A stretch of DNA of 64,000 nucleotides from Zanthoxylum bungeanum (taxonomy: Eukaryota; Streptophyta; Magnoliopsida; Sapindales; Rutaceae): NCBI GenBank assembly GCA_019454045.1, contig SKCR01034806.1, forward strand, positions 20,452 to 84,451. The letters are read 5' to 3'. The stretch's first letter is position 1, and each line of letters starts with the position of its first letter. The notes under the pieces were generated by a model. That model had not been told where the DNA came from. It saw only the letters and a list, made by a program, of their open reading frames with translations, and made no database searches. A program made the translations under genes and the position numbers. This document shows positions 1-11,982 of this stretch, piece after piece.

Positions 1-1290
1 TCGGTGATGTGGCCTAATATTATTATCAATTGGCTAGAGGTGTGTGCATGTCCTGCCAGACGTCTTTCACATCCGGCCGGAAATACTGTGTTAGAACGGA
101 AACTCCAAAACGCAGAAATAATAAGAAGGGTGACCTCAGGTCGTAACTCTTACTATAGTCTGGCTCAGAAAGACGCCTCTGAATGTCTAGGTTGTTGTTT
201 TGATGGTTGCTAGAAGAAGGGAAACTCCAAAGAGTTTGTTGGTTCTTTTCGCAGGTTTTCTCTCTAAATTTGCAGGATCACGATATGGCAGGGTGTTTAT
301 AGATAAGAGTTTCATTCTTTTATCAAAATTGTCGATGGATCAAGGTTAGGGGAAAGGCCTTCTTTTATAGTGAGAAGGCAGGGCCAGGAATGGGGAAGGG
401 AGACACGATCCCCCTCATTCTCCGATGATTGTCAATCTGCATCGTCAGTTACAACTCGATTCATATTCGGCCCGGATGTATAGTTTGATATACATAGTTC
501 AAGAATCTAAATATCTCTGCAATTGGGCGCATTTGCCACTTTCATTCCATCTTTTGATACTCCAGTTGGTTCTTCTGTCTTCCCCCGCAAAGAGAATCTA
601 GTAGGTTTTTCTAGAAATTCTCTCACTTTTGATATATAAATTTATAAATAAATAAAAAGAGAGAGAACAACTTGATCGTCTTTTATTTTTTAAAAAGTCA
701 CATAGACCCATTTTGGAACCACTTAAACCACCTTTTCTGTTAAGAAATCATCACACAGAATCCCCAAGGTTTATCCAAAAAAGGGGTCTATGTCCCAAGG
801 TTTATATGTCTATTTTGTCAAACCGCTGTCCTTTTTCCTATATCTATTTATTTTATCAGTATCTGGGCATTCATAATGCACTCCCACATATAATCACATT
901 TTTACTTAACTTTACTGAAACTCTTCTTGTTCAATTCATTTTTGGTTTGTGCGTTCAATAAGTTGTCCATTTATAGAGTCCAGAAAGATGTATTAATAAG
1001 TGTTCACTGCCAAAAATCTGCTCTCACTTGGGACGTGATTTGCAAGTCGTGTGGTCCTAATACAGTAAGATTATGAACCTTGCCAACATTCTGTGTGCTA
1101 TGTTTATATACTGAACTCTCAAGATTCCTCGTTTTCTTCATGTAACTTACGAACTAAACAGATTTCATCAATGTAGATCCATAACTGAATTGAATTTTGT
1201 TTTAATTTGATGTATGTTTTTTGTTCAACAACTTCCTTAGTCCATCTCTGAACACTAACTAACTATTTGAATTATACAAATTATTTTCAG
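1..1290. other. unassigned sequence, possibly intron/upstream part of the 1291-1536 exon gene
   Basis: No coding exon is convincing here on either strand: the open frames are short, low in conserved motifs and not bounded by good splice sites. A splice acceptor (TTATTTTCAG, ending 1290) leads into the exon at 1291, so at least the right end is probably intron. If the gene is intact, its earlier exons lie left of the window or are hidden here. I looked for the cysteine-rich X8 domain expected in the suspected gene family and did not find it. Confidence 0.4.
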
Positions 1291-1536
1291 CACTGCTGGA
1301 GGGACACCTACTCAATCCTCAACACCCACAACAACTACCACAAACAACCCGAACCCAACTACACCAACGACTACTACGCCTCTGTATAATGATGGTGGTA
1401 ATGGAGTGAATCCCGGAATGAGCCCTCCATTTCCCACCACAGACAACTCCAAAGCATCATCAAAGCTAATTGCCATCAAAATCATAGCGCGCGGCACTTC
1501 CGTGCTCCTCATTTCACTGACATTTCCACACATTTA
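1291..1536 (+). CDS. terminal exon of a Thr/Pro-rich, probably GPI-anchored secreted protein (X8/PDCB-like candidate), partial
   Basis: A splice acceptor TTATTTTCAG ends at 1290. The frame that stays open starts with one base completing a codon (phase 2) and ends at TAG 1534-1536, giving about 81 residues. The peptide begins with a small-residue stretch (TAGGTPTQSS) and continues with a Thr/Asn/Pro run (PTTTTTNNPNPTTPTTTTP) and a Gly/Asn-rich spacer. It ends in a Ser/Asn-rich candidate omega site (TTDNSKASS) and a hydrophobic tail (IAIKIIA...VLLISLTF), as in GPI-attachment signals. Known family logic: plant X8-domain, plasmodesmal callose-binding proteins have this kind of tail after the cysteine-rich carbohydrate-binding module. 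The X8 module itself is not visible in the window, so that assignment is an inference from composition only. The gene converges on the phosphatase gene on the other strand. It could also be a relic exon. Confidence 0.4.
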
Positions 1537-2224
1537 GCATTAATTGTAAGCTGCAGTCACATTGCAATTGCCTTGGTATGAAGAAAAGAGGCTTATACAG
1601 TTTTGTTAAGAGTTGAAGCCTTTGTTTAGGATCATCAAGGTTTGTCTGTGACCATTCTCTATTTACTGTTTAGTTTTATCGATTTCCTTATATGTTCTGT
1701 GAAAAGGACTGTTGGCAAGCTTCAAATTGGCTGGTTGGTTTTGGAGGAAATGAATTTAGTGAAGTTTAGCTAAATCTTTGCTATGAATTACAATCTAGGC
1801 ATTATTAATTCAATTTTCTACTAGATTTGATTTTAATACTTATGCTAGTTGCTTAAATTCTTCGATCAAACGATTAACTAGCATGGTATCTGACCTGGAA
1901 AATTTATAGTTTCTGACTCAATCATGCTCAATATTTTAGTATGGTGTCATTGGATAGAGGATTAATTCATGGGTAGTGGTTACTACTCATGGTCATGAAT
2001 ATTATTCTCCTTTGGTGAAATGAAATTTTCCTTCTGATCAAAGAACCTTTAATATAAGTGCTTGAACGTTTTCATTCTCTGTTTTTTGTTTTCAAGGTAC
2101 ATTTCTTTTCTTGTGAAGTAAGATACATTACGCAGAAACAAAATATGCTTTGGTGAGCCTATTGAGAATTTTATATCCCAGTACTCAGATAGCACCAGGG
2201 AAGCTAGTTGTTTTTCGGGCAGAA
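1537..2224. other. intergenic region between two convergent genes (3' flanks)
   Basis: AT-rich DNA without a credible coding frame. The first few hundred bases are probably 3' UTR and downstream sequence of the exon ending at 1536. The last part is probably the 3' UTR of the minus-strand phosphatase, whose stop codon is at 2225-2227. No repeat or element was recognised. Confidence 0.5.
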
Positions 2225-5153
2225 TTAGTTTAGGTAAAGGGGAAGCTTCATTACCTCTGGTACTACTGGGCAGCGATCAGGCTGCCTCACTATATAAATC
2301 TGATCACCCGCAGCTTCATAGAAGTCCTGGTTCCGATGCCAAGTCCACAAAGCATGTGTCTCATTTTTCACCTGAAATAGTAGAGAATGATATGGAAACT
2401 TGAAATATTGTCCGCGAATACGCATAAATGAGTCAGAAAGTGAGATTCAGACCTCTAAGATGCCATGGCCAAAGCTGCTTTCCCTGAAAGCGCTATAATC
2501 AGGCTGCCGGTCCCAGCAGAACTTGCCGGCTGCTGGCCCTGATGTAAAATTAAAACCACAGAATTTGCCACCATCCAGAATTTTATCCGGGGTGGTTGAT
2601 GGTTCTGGACAGTTTCCAGGTTCATCAGCGTGTGACACCGCCATTTTCTCTCGATTACCACCATCACCAACGGTGATATGTACAGGACCACAGGGATCCA
2701 ATGTGTAGTTATATACTCGGTTTGACCTCTCATACGCGTGAACCTGCAAAATTTTAACCCCCTTGATTAATTTAAACATTTCAAGTTTAGAAGAGGTGAA
2801 ATGAACTTCAGTTACAACCAGGATATGTTAGTAATGACACTCACTTACATGCCCATTAAACACTATGTCAACTCCATACTTGTACAGTAAATCTTCCATG
2901 GCTACCCTCATACATTCTGCTTCTCTGTAATGTGCCTTATATGTGCTATACCAAGGAGGATGCCATGTCGCCACCAACCATGGAGTTACTTCTCGATCTA
3001 CATTGGCCAAGTCTTCTTCCAACCATTTGTACTGATCCCCTGTTATAACTTTAAATACGCGTATCCAAAGTAACATAATGTATACGACAAGAAAGAAAAT
3101 GTAATTTTCACCTGATTTGTCAAAGGAAATGTAAGCACCAAGCATTACAAAATGTATCCCCCCTGCATTGAAAGAATAATAGAATGTCGATGAGGATCTG
3201 CTCTCTTTGGATGGGAATGCAAATCTGGAACTGTAAGCAACGAAAGTCTGATTCTTAGCTTGCTCTTCATATTCATGGTTTCCTTCTACCACCATTATTG
3301 GAACTTTAGACAATGCAGGCTGCATATACCTGTTAGTAAGCAAATGTCCCAGTTTTGATCTTGTGAGCTTAAAATCCTTCCACCGAGGACCAGAAGATGA
3401 TGTAAAAGAAAAGTAAAGTTGAAGTTTTAATACCTTCCCCAATAATCCCAACGAGGCTGATAGGTTTCATGAATGGGAGAATTTGCAAAGGAGCAAGAGT
3501 AGCAATCGGCCCCAGTTCCATTGGTTAGATATAAGTTGGCATAAGTTACATCACCAACCAATACAATAAGGTCAGGATGGTTGCTCATCATGTGACTGAC
3601 TGTTGAAGTTGTATTATAAGTGAGGCCTAGATCTCCAACAACTGCAATTCTTCTGGGGTAACTCCTGGGATTTGAAACCGGCATTGTCCTAAAATAAAAG
3701 GCATCACTCATTGCCTTTATTGAAGGATCTCCACATTGATAATAATATAGGGTGTCGGGTTTCAACCCTGTCAAAACAATATAATGAGTATATAGGATGC
3801 TGATACACATATTCATAATTCTGTATCAATCTGCAACAAAATTATGCAGGAACCTGATTATACCAGAGAGACGAACATGGTGTATGATTCCAGAAGTGTA
3901 GTTTTGGAGGCCTTCAAAAGGATAAAGTTGATTGTAAATTAATGAATGGCCTGTTGCTCTATGATTCAACCGGCTTCTTTTTGTTCCATATACAACAACA
4001 CTTGCTGCACTCTTGGGATCTAATGGTTTTATGTTGTCACCAATTTGGAATTCCCCTGCAAATTCAATCAAACAGCATTCAGTCAGCTCCGATGACAATA
4101 GTAAATCCTAAATCTTGGCAAAAATAGACGTACCAATTCAATAACAATGACAAAAAAACAAATTTGATTTGAGTTAAACTCTCATATTTGCCTAGCTTAT
4201 ACTTATTAAGGAACTGATTGGAGACTTATTTGCATTAGGCATAGGCTTATTGATTATGTATTTCTGTGAACATCGTTCTCATATCTATATTTGATATTGT
4301 TTTACAGAAGGATGCAACTAGGTATCCTAGCAAGCAATTTCAATTCATTTTTTTCCAGTGTTATGCATTTGCTAATTATATTAATACTAAACTAATTTAA
4401 TTTAACAAAATTCAAAAAAAAAAAAAACAAAAAAACAAAAAAATCTTATCTTGATCAATGATCACTATGCTGCATCAGAAAGCAGACACCAGCAAGTTGC
4501 TTAATTTTGCATCAATGCATGGACCCCAAAATTCAAAAACAAAAACAAAATGTCTCGGCCCAACAATTTGCTTTCTGATTGTGAAATCAGAAAGTTTAAA
4601 AGAAACTTATCCATTTATCCAAAAAAGTCTAGCTAAATTTTAACTTCATCTACCCATAAAACTTTTTCAAACATTATCTCACAATCAGAAAGTTTCATTT
4701 TTGCTTCCAAGGAAAGGAAACTTATCCATTTATCCAAAAAGTCGAGCTAAATTTTAACTTCATCTGCCCATAAAACTTTTTCAAACATTATCTCATTGAA
4801 CTAACAAAGTAGAATTAAAATCAAATTAAAAAAAAAAAAAAAAAAAAACTGAAGAAAAAGATACCTGTTATCCAAGAAATCCAAACAGAGTCATGGGTTG
4901 AAGAAAGAGAGACAGAGATTTGTTCAGGCTCAAAACCTTCAACTGTTCTTTGAACTCGAGGGTCAGTATCTGGCAAATCAATGGCGTTTCCTCTGAAACT
5001 ATTATCAAATGGTACTGTAACAGGCTTGAAGGGACCATCAAGTGTAGTTGGAATAGAAACAACTTCATTGGCAAATGTTATGACAAGTAAAAGAATGAGT
5101 GCAAGTGCATTTAGAATAATTGGCAATGAGATTGAGAGTAGTGATGAAGCCAT
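2225..5153 (-). CDS. PAP15: purple acid phosphatase, PAP15/phytase-like, seven exons, complete
   Basis: Exons on the minus strand: 5153-4865, 4055-3864, 3767-3434, 3329-3112, 3039-2849, 2743-2453 and 2371-2225. All introns are GT-AG and phases match; 1,662 nt encode 553 aa. The ATG at 5151-5153 (MASSLL...) starts a hydrophobic signal peptide of about 30 residues, so the product should be secreted or vacuolar. An N-terminal fibronectin-like domain is followed by the metallophosphoesterase domain. The seven ligands of the dinuclear metal centre are visible: D206 (GDLG), D233 and Y236 (GDVTY), N289 (GNHE), H371 (ATWHPPW), H408 and H410 (NGHVHAYER). The VxxH motif has Ala in first place, which I recall as common in the phytase-type group. 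Family knowledge: these enzymes hydrolyse phosphate monoesters, and PAP15-type members act on phytate. Membership of the PAP family is certain; the exact orthologue (PAP15 versus PAP23) is inferred from resemblance. A TATA box lies 50-60 nt upstream. Confidence 0.93.
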
Positions 5154-5205
5154 TAATGGAGTCAAGTGTTTGCTTTAAACTTTGAAGTGCAGGAGAATAT
5201 GAAAG

Positions 5206-5215
5206 ATATATATAG
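5206..5215 (-). promoter_or_regulatory. TATA box of the purple acid phosphatase gene
   Basis: CTATATATAT read on the minus strand, about 53-62 nt upstream of the ATG at 5153. This leaves a 5' UTR of roughly 20-30 nt with transcription starting near 5175-5180. It is the only well-placed TATA element in the upstream 200 bp. Confidence 0.65.
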
Positions 5216-5975
5216 AGGGCAAAGAGAAAAGAAGAAGAATTTTCTCATTAGAAACTTGCAACCACTTTTCAAAAAAAATAAAATAATAATAACTTGGACC
5301 CTTTGCATGCACAAGAGTTTATATTATATTTACAATCAGATTACTCCATCTAGATAATTTTGTTTTCCGAACCCAAGAATAAAATAGGCCAAAGTAATTG
5401 TCTCCTTCTATATATATAGGCTTATAAAATATTTCTTTTCAAAATTTTTTTTTTTAAAAAAAAATCTAAATAAAAATAATTTCCCAATAAGTATAGTCGA
5501 CTACATAGATCATTTGATCATTTGATAAAGAGACGTGCAATACGAGAGGATCACTCATCTTTATACTGCTCTCGTCAAAATATTATTAACTGTGGAGTTT
5601 TAATGGGATATGATGCATTAGTGATATATTTGCTCTTATTATTATTCTGGTAGAAAACAAATGCCGTAGACCAAAAGAGAGTGTTACAAGCTGTCATTAG
5701 TTGGAATCACATGATTAATTCAATATTTAAATTTAAATTTACAGATTGTTAAACTTACGTTACATGGCATCATCTGATTTTGTTTTTTGGATTAATAAAT
5801 GAATTGAGAGAATCGTGCATTGGAGTATTCATTAATTCTTAGTTTTTCTCCTCCAAATTTTGGCTCACATTAGGTATTGATTTGTCTGCCGTTCTTGTGC
5901 CGCCATTTCTCATTTTTGCAAAAATGAAATATCAGTTAACAGTGAACTATAAAAAATAATCAACTAAACAAGGAA

Positions 5976-6023
<48 letters not shown>

Positions 6024-6387
6024 TAGTTTACCCTATCAACAAATCAATCATTTGAAATGATCTCTCAAACATATCAAAAATGTGCATCCAAATATTATTT
6101 CAATATTATATTTGTTCGTTTATTTAGATGAAAATAAGGATATAGTTCACGGATGGTAAAATTTTTTATGGGAATAGATATTGGCAGAATTAAGGCCACT
6201 CTCAAATATAAGAAAGTTCTTGAAAAAAATTAGAATTTAAACGCAATTTTACTTAGTTTATGTGTATATACGGTTTGATCTCCTCATATTTTTTAAAATT
6301 TTATTATATTATACACAAGTTTAGACTTTTTTCATTATAGGTTCTCAATTTCGGCTTTCTTTAGTTTTACGTATTTTATGTTATAGC
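5216..6387. other. intergenic, AT-rich, promoter-side flank of the phosphatase gene
   Basis: No gene was seen. The first few hundred bases are presumably upstream promoter of the minus-strand phosphatase. A long A homopolymer (about 30 nt) sits near 5980-6008, and paired T and A runs lie near 5446-5463. No recognisable element was found until the SINE target site at 6388. Confidence 0.5.
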
Positions 6388-6402
6388 ATAATCAACTTTT
6401 AG

Positions 6403-6643
6403 AAGGGTTTGGGATTGCCTCAGTGGTAAAGGCTTTGGGCTTGAGTGATTTGTTCCTTCTCAGGTTTAAGGTTCGAATCCCACTAGATGCATTTTCTTGG
6501 GGCCATGCCCCCTGATGTGAAAAGTCAGCGACTTACCCTGATCTGTGTTGGGAAACTTCTGAGGGCACGGGGCACAGGTCCCAGGGATTAGTCGAGGTGC
6601 GCGTAAGCGGGTCCGGACACCCGGTTATCCAAAAAAAAAAAAA
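6403..6643 (+). mobile_element. tRNA-derived SINE with intact target-site duplications
   Basis: An RNA polymerase III A box (TGCCTCAGTGGTAAAGGC, 6416-6433) and B box (GGTTCGAATCC, 6470-6480) are followed by a tRNA-unrelated body and an A-tail at 6631-6643. The 15-bp direct repeat ATAATCAACTTTTAG flanks it exactly (6388-6402 and 6644-6658), which is diagnostic of LINE-type target-primed insertion. The 3' body (GCGCGTAAGCGGGTCCGGACACC, in two overlapping parts around 6600-6622) resembles the Au-SINE family as I remember it; that family name is tentative. It is not a functional tRNA gene, because no cloverleaf acceptor or anticodon arm can be drawn. Confidence 0.88.
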
Positions 6644-6703
6644 ATAATCAACTTTTAGTTTCTTCATTTAATTTGGTTCCCGTCAAACCAAAATCCTGGT
6701 TTC

Positions 6704-7234
6704 TGTTGTAAATTCCTCAAATTCATTAAATATGATTTGTATATATGTATTTATATACCTTTGGAATTCCCAAAGGGTGTATGGGAGGTTGCAATCCTTG
6801 GAGGGTTGCAACCCACCCCAAGGGGTGCCCTATTGGCACCCCTCCATGCCTTATATAAGAAGGCTTTTATTCCAAATGTAAATACATAAGATATACAACT
6901 ATTTTCAGAGAATAAGAAAAAAGGCACTGTTGTTTTCTTTGTTTTGAGAGAGAGATCCACCATTTTATCCTAGTTCAAACACTTGTGAAGGTGTGCACCT
7001 TGAACAAGTAGAATCCAAGTTATCCTGGGAGAACATTGGCAATTCGAATCCGTAGAGCACCTGTGACGGGGCCAATAAGTTCTTAAGGACAGAGTTTTTC
7101 TCGACTTGGACGATTGAATCAGGTTTTTCTGGTTCTTACTGTTTTAGGGTTATATTGCATCTAGATCTACTTTTGCTGTTTGATATGTTTGTTTGCAAGT
7201 TATATTATTGTTTGATGACACATATTTAACAACA
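6704..7234 (+). repeat. 5' LTR of Copia-1
   Basis: 531 bp, with terminal inverted hexamers TGTTGT and ACAACA. It is near-identical to 12560-13089. It contains a TATA box at 6852-6858, so the U3/R boundary is probably near 6885. Confidence 0.95.
6852..6858 (+). promoter_or_regulatory. TATA box in the Copia-1 5' LTR
   Basis: TATATAA inside GCCTTATATAAGAAGGC, about 150 bp into the LTR. The same site is present in the 3' LTR near 12708-12714. Position and sequence are typical for the LTR RNA polymerase II promoter. Confidence 0.7.
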
Positions 7235-7388
7235 ATCTTAAGAACTTATTGTATCGTGTTATTAGATAGTAATTTGCATGTTAGGGTTTGAATATTTTCT
7301 GGAAAATACGAACTGTGCATGAAAAACCCGTAGGGCGTTCGAACTCCCGACGCACGCGAAGGCTAAAAATTTGAATTTTCGTAAGAAC

Positions 7389-7700
7389 GTTCGAACGTGT
7401 CTTCAAACGCAACTCGAACGCAAGCCTTCTGCCTTAGAACGTTCGAACGCGTCCTAAACGCAACTCAAACGTGAACTCTTGGAATCATTCTGTTCGAACG
7501 CGTTCACGAACGCTATACGAACGTGAACTCTCTGGAATCATTCCGTTCGAACGCGTTCACGAACGCTATACGAACGTGAACTCTCTGGAATCATACCGTT
7601 CGAACGCGTTATCAAACGCTACTCGAACGTGAACTCTCTGGAAACACTTCGTTCGAACGCGTTATCAAACGCAACACGCACACACACACACACTGGACAG
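7389..7700 (+). repeat. GTTCGAACG tandem array in the Copia-1 leader, about six units of 51-53 bp
   Basis: Units start at about 7389, 7441, 7492, 7545, 7598 and 7651. Each begins GTTCGAACGCGTT or a variant, followed by an ACGCTATACGAACG- or ACGCTACTCGAACG-like core and a GAACTCTCTGGAATCATT-type spacer. The first unit and the last, which runs into a CA microsatellite (7678-7694), are degenerate. The array lies between the 5' LTR and gag, in the untranslated leader. The same subunits occur in a gypsy solo LTR at 35145-35494. Confidence 0.9.
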
Positions 7701-8073
7701 TCTCGTTCGAACATAGATACGAACGTGACACTAACGACTTTGTCCTGTAAGTATCATAAACTGCAAACTTTAATTAATAATAACTTGGTTAGTCATATAC
7801 TGTAAACACATTAATCTTGGTAGTATAGATTTAAGTTATTATTAAGTTGTTCAATTATCACAAGCATACACATAGTGATAAAGTTGAAATTGATTGGTTG
7901 TTGCATAATTGGTTGAGAATTTAAAGTGTAATAATACACAAGTAATTCCATCCAATCTTGATTGACGTATATATCTACATTTATTATATATCACTTTGAA
8001 CAAGGTCATTCGTTAATCGTTGTGCAATTTGTCTTTCGTAGACTAATTGACCCTGTTGATTTTCCAGTTACAT

Positions 8074-11000
8074 ATGGCTAGCGGAAATATCACGGTACCG
8101 GTCTCTCACGGAGAAAAACCGGAGAAATTTGGTGGGCAAATTTCAAACAATGGCAGAGCAAAATGCTGTTCTACCTGACAACTCTCCAGTTGGTAAAATT
8201 CATCAAAAATCCTCCGGGTCCTGTGGAGGGTGAATCCGAATTGGCCAAGGAAGAGCGATAACAGACTTGGATGTCTGGAGACTTCTTATGCAAGAACTAC
8301 CTTTGGGTGGTCTTGACAATACCCTGTACAATGTGTACCAAGGCATGACTTCTGCGAAGATTCTCTGGGAATCTCTCGAGAAGAAGTATAAAACTGAAGA
8401 TGCCGGACAAAAGAAATTTGTCGTGGGTAGGTTCCTGGACTACAAGATGGTAGATTCAAGGACGGTGATGTCTCAGTTGGGTGAACTGCAATTGATCATT
8501 CATGAAATACTGGATGAAGGAATGAAACTTTGTGAGACGTTTCAAATTGCCGCCATAATTGAAAAGTTGCCTCCATCATGGAAGGACTTCAGGAGCTATC
8601 TGAAACACAAAAAGAAGCAGATGAGCCTTGAAGACCTCAGTGTTCGATTGAGAATTGAGGAGGAAAACAGGATGTCCGAGAAGGCCAGCTACAAGACTCT
8701 GGAGTCTAAGGCCAACATCATTGAAGGTGTAAAGGGTAGCAAAAAGAGAAAGAACAGTGGAGCTGACTCTGGGAACAAGAAGTTCAAGGGAAAATGCTAC
8801 AACTGTGGAAAGAGCGGTCATATGTCAAAGGACTGCAGGAACAAGAAGTTTCAGGACAAGGGCAAGAAAAAGAAAAATGAGGCCCATGTCACTGAAGGTG
8901 AGCAGCTGACTGATGATATCTCAGAGATGGAACTATCAGCAGTGGTAACCGAAGCCAACATAGTTGGGAATCCAAGAGAATGGTGGGTAGACACTGAGGC
9001 TACTCGTCACATCTGTGCAGACAGTAAAATGTTTTCCATGTACCAGAAGGTCGATGGCGGTGATCATCTGACAATGGGAAACTCGTCTACCTCTCAGGTA
9101 GTTGGACAAGGCACAGTGGTTCTGAAGATGACATCCGGAAATGAGCTAACATTGAAGAATGTACTGCACGTTCCAGATATTCGGAAGAACTTGGTCTCGG
9201 GCTCTCTTCTTAGTAAGGCTGGTTTTAAGCTTGTATTTGTTTCTGACAAGTTTGTATTGACTAAGAATGATATGTATGTAGGAAAAAAGATACCTAACTG
9301 AGGGCCTTTCAAGCTAAATGTAATGACTGTTAATCGTGCTATTAATAAAGCTAGTTCGTCTGCTTATATTATTGTGTCACAAAATCTATGGCATGGGAGG
9401 TTAGGACATGTTAATTATGATACCATGCGTAAATTAATTAACATTGACCTTATACTTAAATTTGCAATTGATAGCCAACATAAGTGTGAACCATGTGTTG
9501 AAGCAAAAATGCATAGAACATCATTTCATTCTATATAACGTTGTTCTGAACCGCTAGAACTTGTACATACTGATGTATGTGACATGAATATTGTGCAAAC
9601 AAGAGGCGGTAAAAAGTACTTTATCACTTTTATCGATGACAGCACAAGATTCTGTTATGTGTACTTGTTGAGAAGCAAAGCTGAAGCAATTGAGAGCTTC
9701 GTACACTATAAGAACGAAGTTGAAAACCAACTTGGCAAGAAAATCAAAAGAATCAGGAGTGATAAAGGCGGTGAATACGTTCACACCATTCGGTGAATAT
9801 TGTTCTGTGCACGGAATTATTCACGAAACCACTGCTCCTTATTCTCCTCAACAGAACGAATTGCAGAACGCAAAAACCGAACGTTGAAGGAAATGATGAA
9901 CGCCATGTTGACAAGTTCGGGACTACCCCAGAACTTGTGGGGGGAAGCTTTGCTTTCCGCGAACTACGTTCTTAACAAGCTTCCTTACAGAAGGTTGGAC
10001 AAGACACCATATGAGTTGTGGAAATGCTTCGTACCTTCCTACAAATACCTTAAAGTGTGGGGGTGTCTTGCCAAAGTAATGGTTCCTAAACCTAAGAAGG
10101 TTAAAATAGGACCCAAAACTGTTGATTGTATATTCATTGGATATGCTCGCAACAGTAGTGCGTATCGATTCTTGGTACACTAGTCAGAGATTCCTGACAT
10201 CAATCCGGAAATGATAATTGAGTCAAGGAATGCGACATTTTTTGAAGAGACGTTTCCTTGTAAGGAAAGACAGCGCACAGAGTCTCTCAAAAGAACAGTT
10301 GATACTGTCAAGGACAGTGATCAAGTTGACCAAGAATCAGATCAACGTGTAAATGCTGAGACAATCGAGTCTAGACGTAGCAAAAGAGCTAGAACGTCTA
10401 AGTCGTTTGGTCCCGATTTTCTGACATACTTGTTAGAAAATGAGCCTCAAAGCTATAAAGAAACTATGGCTTCTCCGGAGGCACCTCTTTGGAAAGAGGC
10501 TATAAACAGTGAGATTGATTCAATCCTACAGAACCATACTTGGGAGTTGGTTGATCTTCCGTCAGGTTGTAAGCCGCTGGGCTACAAATGGATATTCAAA
10601 AGGAAGATGAAAACGGATGGATCAATAGATAAGTATAAGGCAAGACTTGTCATAAAAGGTTATAGACAAAAGGAAGGCCTTGATTACTTTGACACCTATT
10701 CACCAGTGACTCGCATCACATCGATAAGAATGCTCATAGCCATAGCAGCTATATTTGGTCTTGAAATACATCAAATGGATGTGAAGACGGCATTCTTTCT
10801 GAATGGTGAATTGGATGAAGAGATTTACATGGAACAACCAGAAGGGTTTAGTGTTCCTGGACAAGAACAGAAGGTGTGCAAACTTGTAAAATCCTTGTAC
10901 GGATTAAAACAAGCACCGAAACAATGGCATGAGAAATTTGACAAAGAAATGTTGTCAAATGGGTTCAAAACCAATGAGTGTGATAAGTGTGTGTACACCA

Positions 11001-11982
11001 AATCAACTCAGATGATATGTCATTGTGTGTCTCTATGTAGACGATATGCTGATAATTGGTAGTAATCATGAAATGATTCAGTCTACCAAAAACGTGTTAT
11101 CCAGCAGATTTGATATGAAAGATATGGGATAGCTGATGTGATCCTAGGAATAAAGATTTCTAGGACATCAGACGGATATATATTATCACAGACTCATTAT
11201 ATTGAGAAGATACTCGATAAATATATCAAAGGGGATCTAAATGTGGCTAGAACCCCTGTAGACCTAACTCTTCATTTATCAAAGAATACTGGTTCAAGCA
11301 TATCGCAACTAGAGTATTCGAGAATCATCGAAAGTCTGATGTATCTCACGAATTGCACACGACCTGATATCTCTCAAGCTGTGAATCGGCTTAGCAGATA
11401 TACGAGCAATCCAGGACACAACCACTGGAAAGCCATAGTAAAAGTTTTGAGGTATCTGAGAGAAACTTCAAAATATGGGCTACATTACGAGAGATATCCT
11501 GCTGTACTAGAGGGTTACAGCGATGCTAACTGGATATCTGATACGGTGGATTCCAAATCCACAAGTGGATTTGTTTTCACACTTGGTAATGCAGCCGTGT
11601 CATGGAAATCCTCGAGGCAAACGTGTATTGCCCGGTCTACTATGGAATCAGAGTTCATAGTGTTAGACAAAACAGCGAAGAAGCAGAATGACTTAGAAAC
11701 TTCCTGGAGGATATTCCTAGTTGGCCCAAACCGGTGCCAGTAATAAGCATACATTGTGACAGCCAATCGGCTATTGGGAGAGCCCAAAATACAATGTATA
11801 ATGGTAAGTCTCGACACATACGTCGGAGACATAATACCATACGTCAACTGCTCTCAAGTGGCATAATAACGATCGATTATGTCAGGTCGAAGGAAAACCT
11901 AGCGGATCCACTAACTAAAGGTTTACCTCGAGAGCAAGTTGAGAAGTCATCGAGGGGAATGGGCTTGAAGCCTATAATTTAA
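8074..11982 (+). pseudogene. Copia-1 gag-pol polyprotein, inactivated
   Basis: A start ATG at 8074 opens a gag reading MASGNITVPVSHGEKPEKF, which shifts frame near 8130 and again near 8255. The main gag block is 8267-8900, with a CCHC zinc knuckle ([14 protein letters not shown], near 8796-8838). Protease: [12 protein letters not shown], where the expected DTG active site reads DTE. In-frame stops lie at 9299-9301, 9536-9538 and 10181-10183. Integrase (9350-10180) retains HTDVC and IRSDKGGEY and has frameshifts near 9785 and 9860. Reverse transcriptase is at about 10460-11140, with YVDD at 11034-11045 and frameshifts near 11020 and 11128. RNase H (about 11500-11980) has a frameshift near 11670. 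No functional polyprotein is possible from this copy. Lineage within copia is uncertain (Tork-like from memory). Confidence 0.93.

Noticed and set aside
1312..1533. 73-residue open frame on the minus strand
   Set aside because: It is the antisense of the Thr/Pro-rich exon on the plus strand; its Val/Gly-rich composition is simply the complement of ACC/ACA codons.
2523..2708. Plus-strand frame inside the phosphatase gene
   Set aside because: Antisense of exon 6; no start context or domain.
6403..6643. Possible tRNA gene
   Set aside because: A and B boxes are present but no cloverleaf can be drawn, and the A-tail with 15-bp TSDs shows a SINE.
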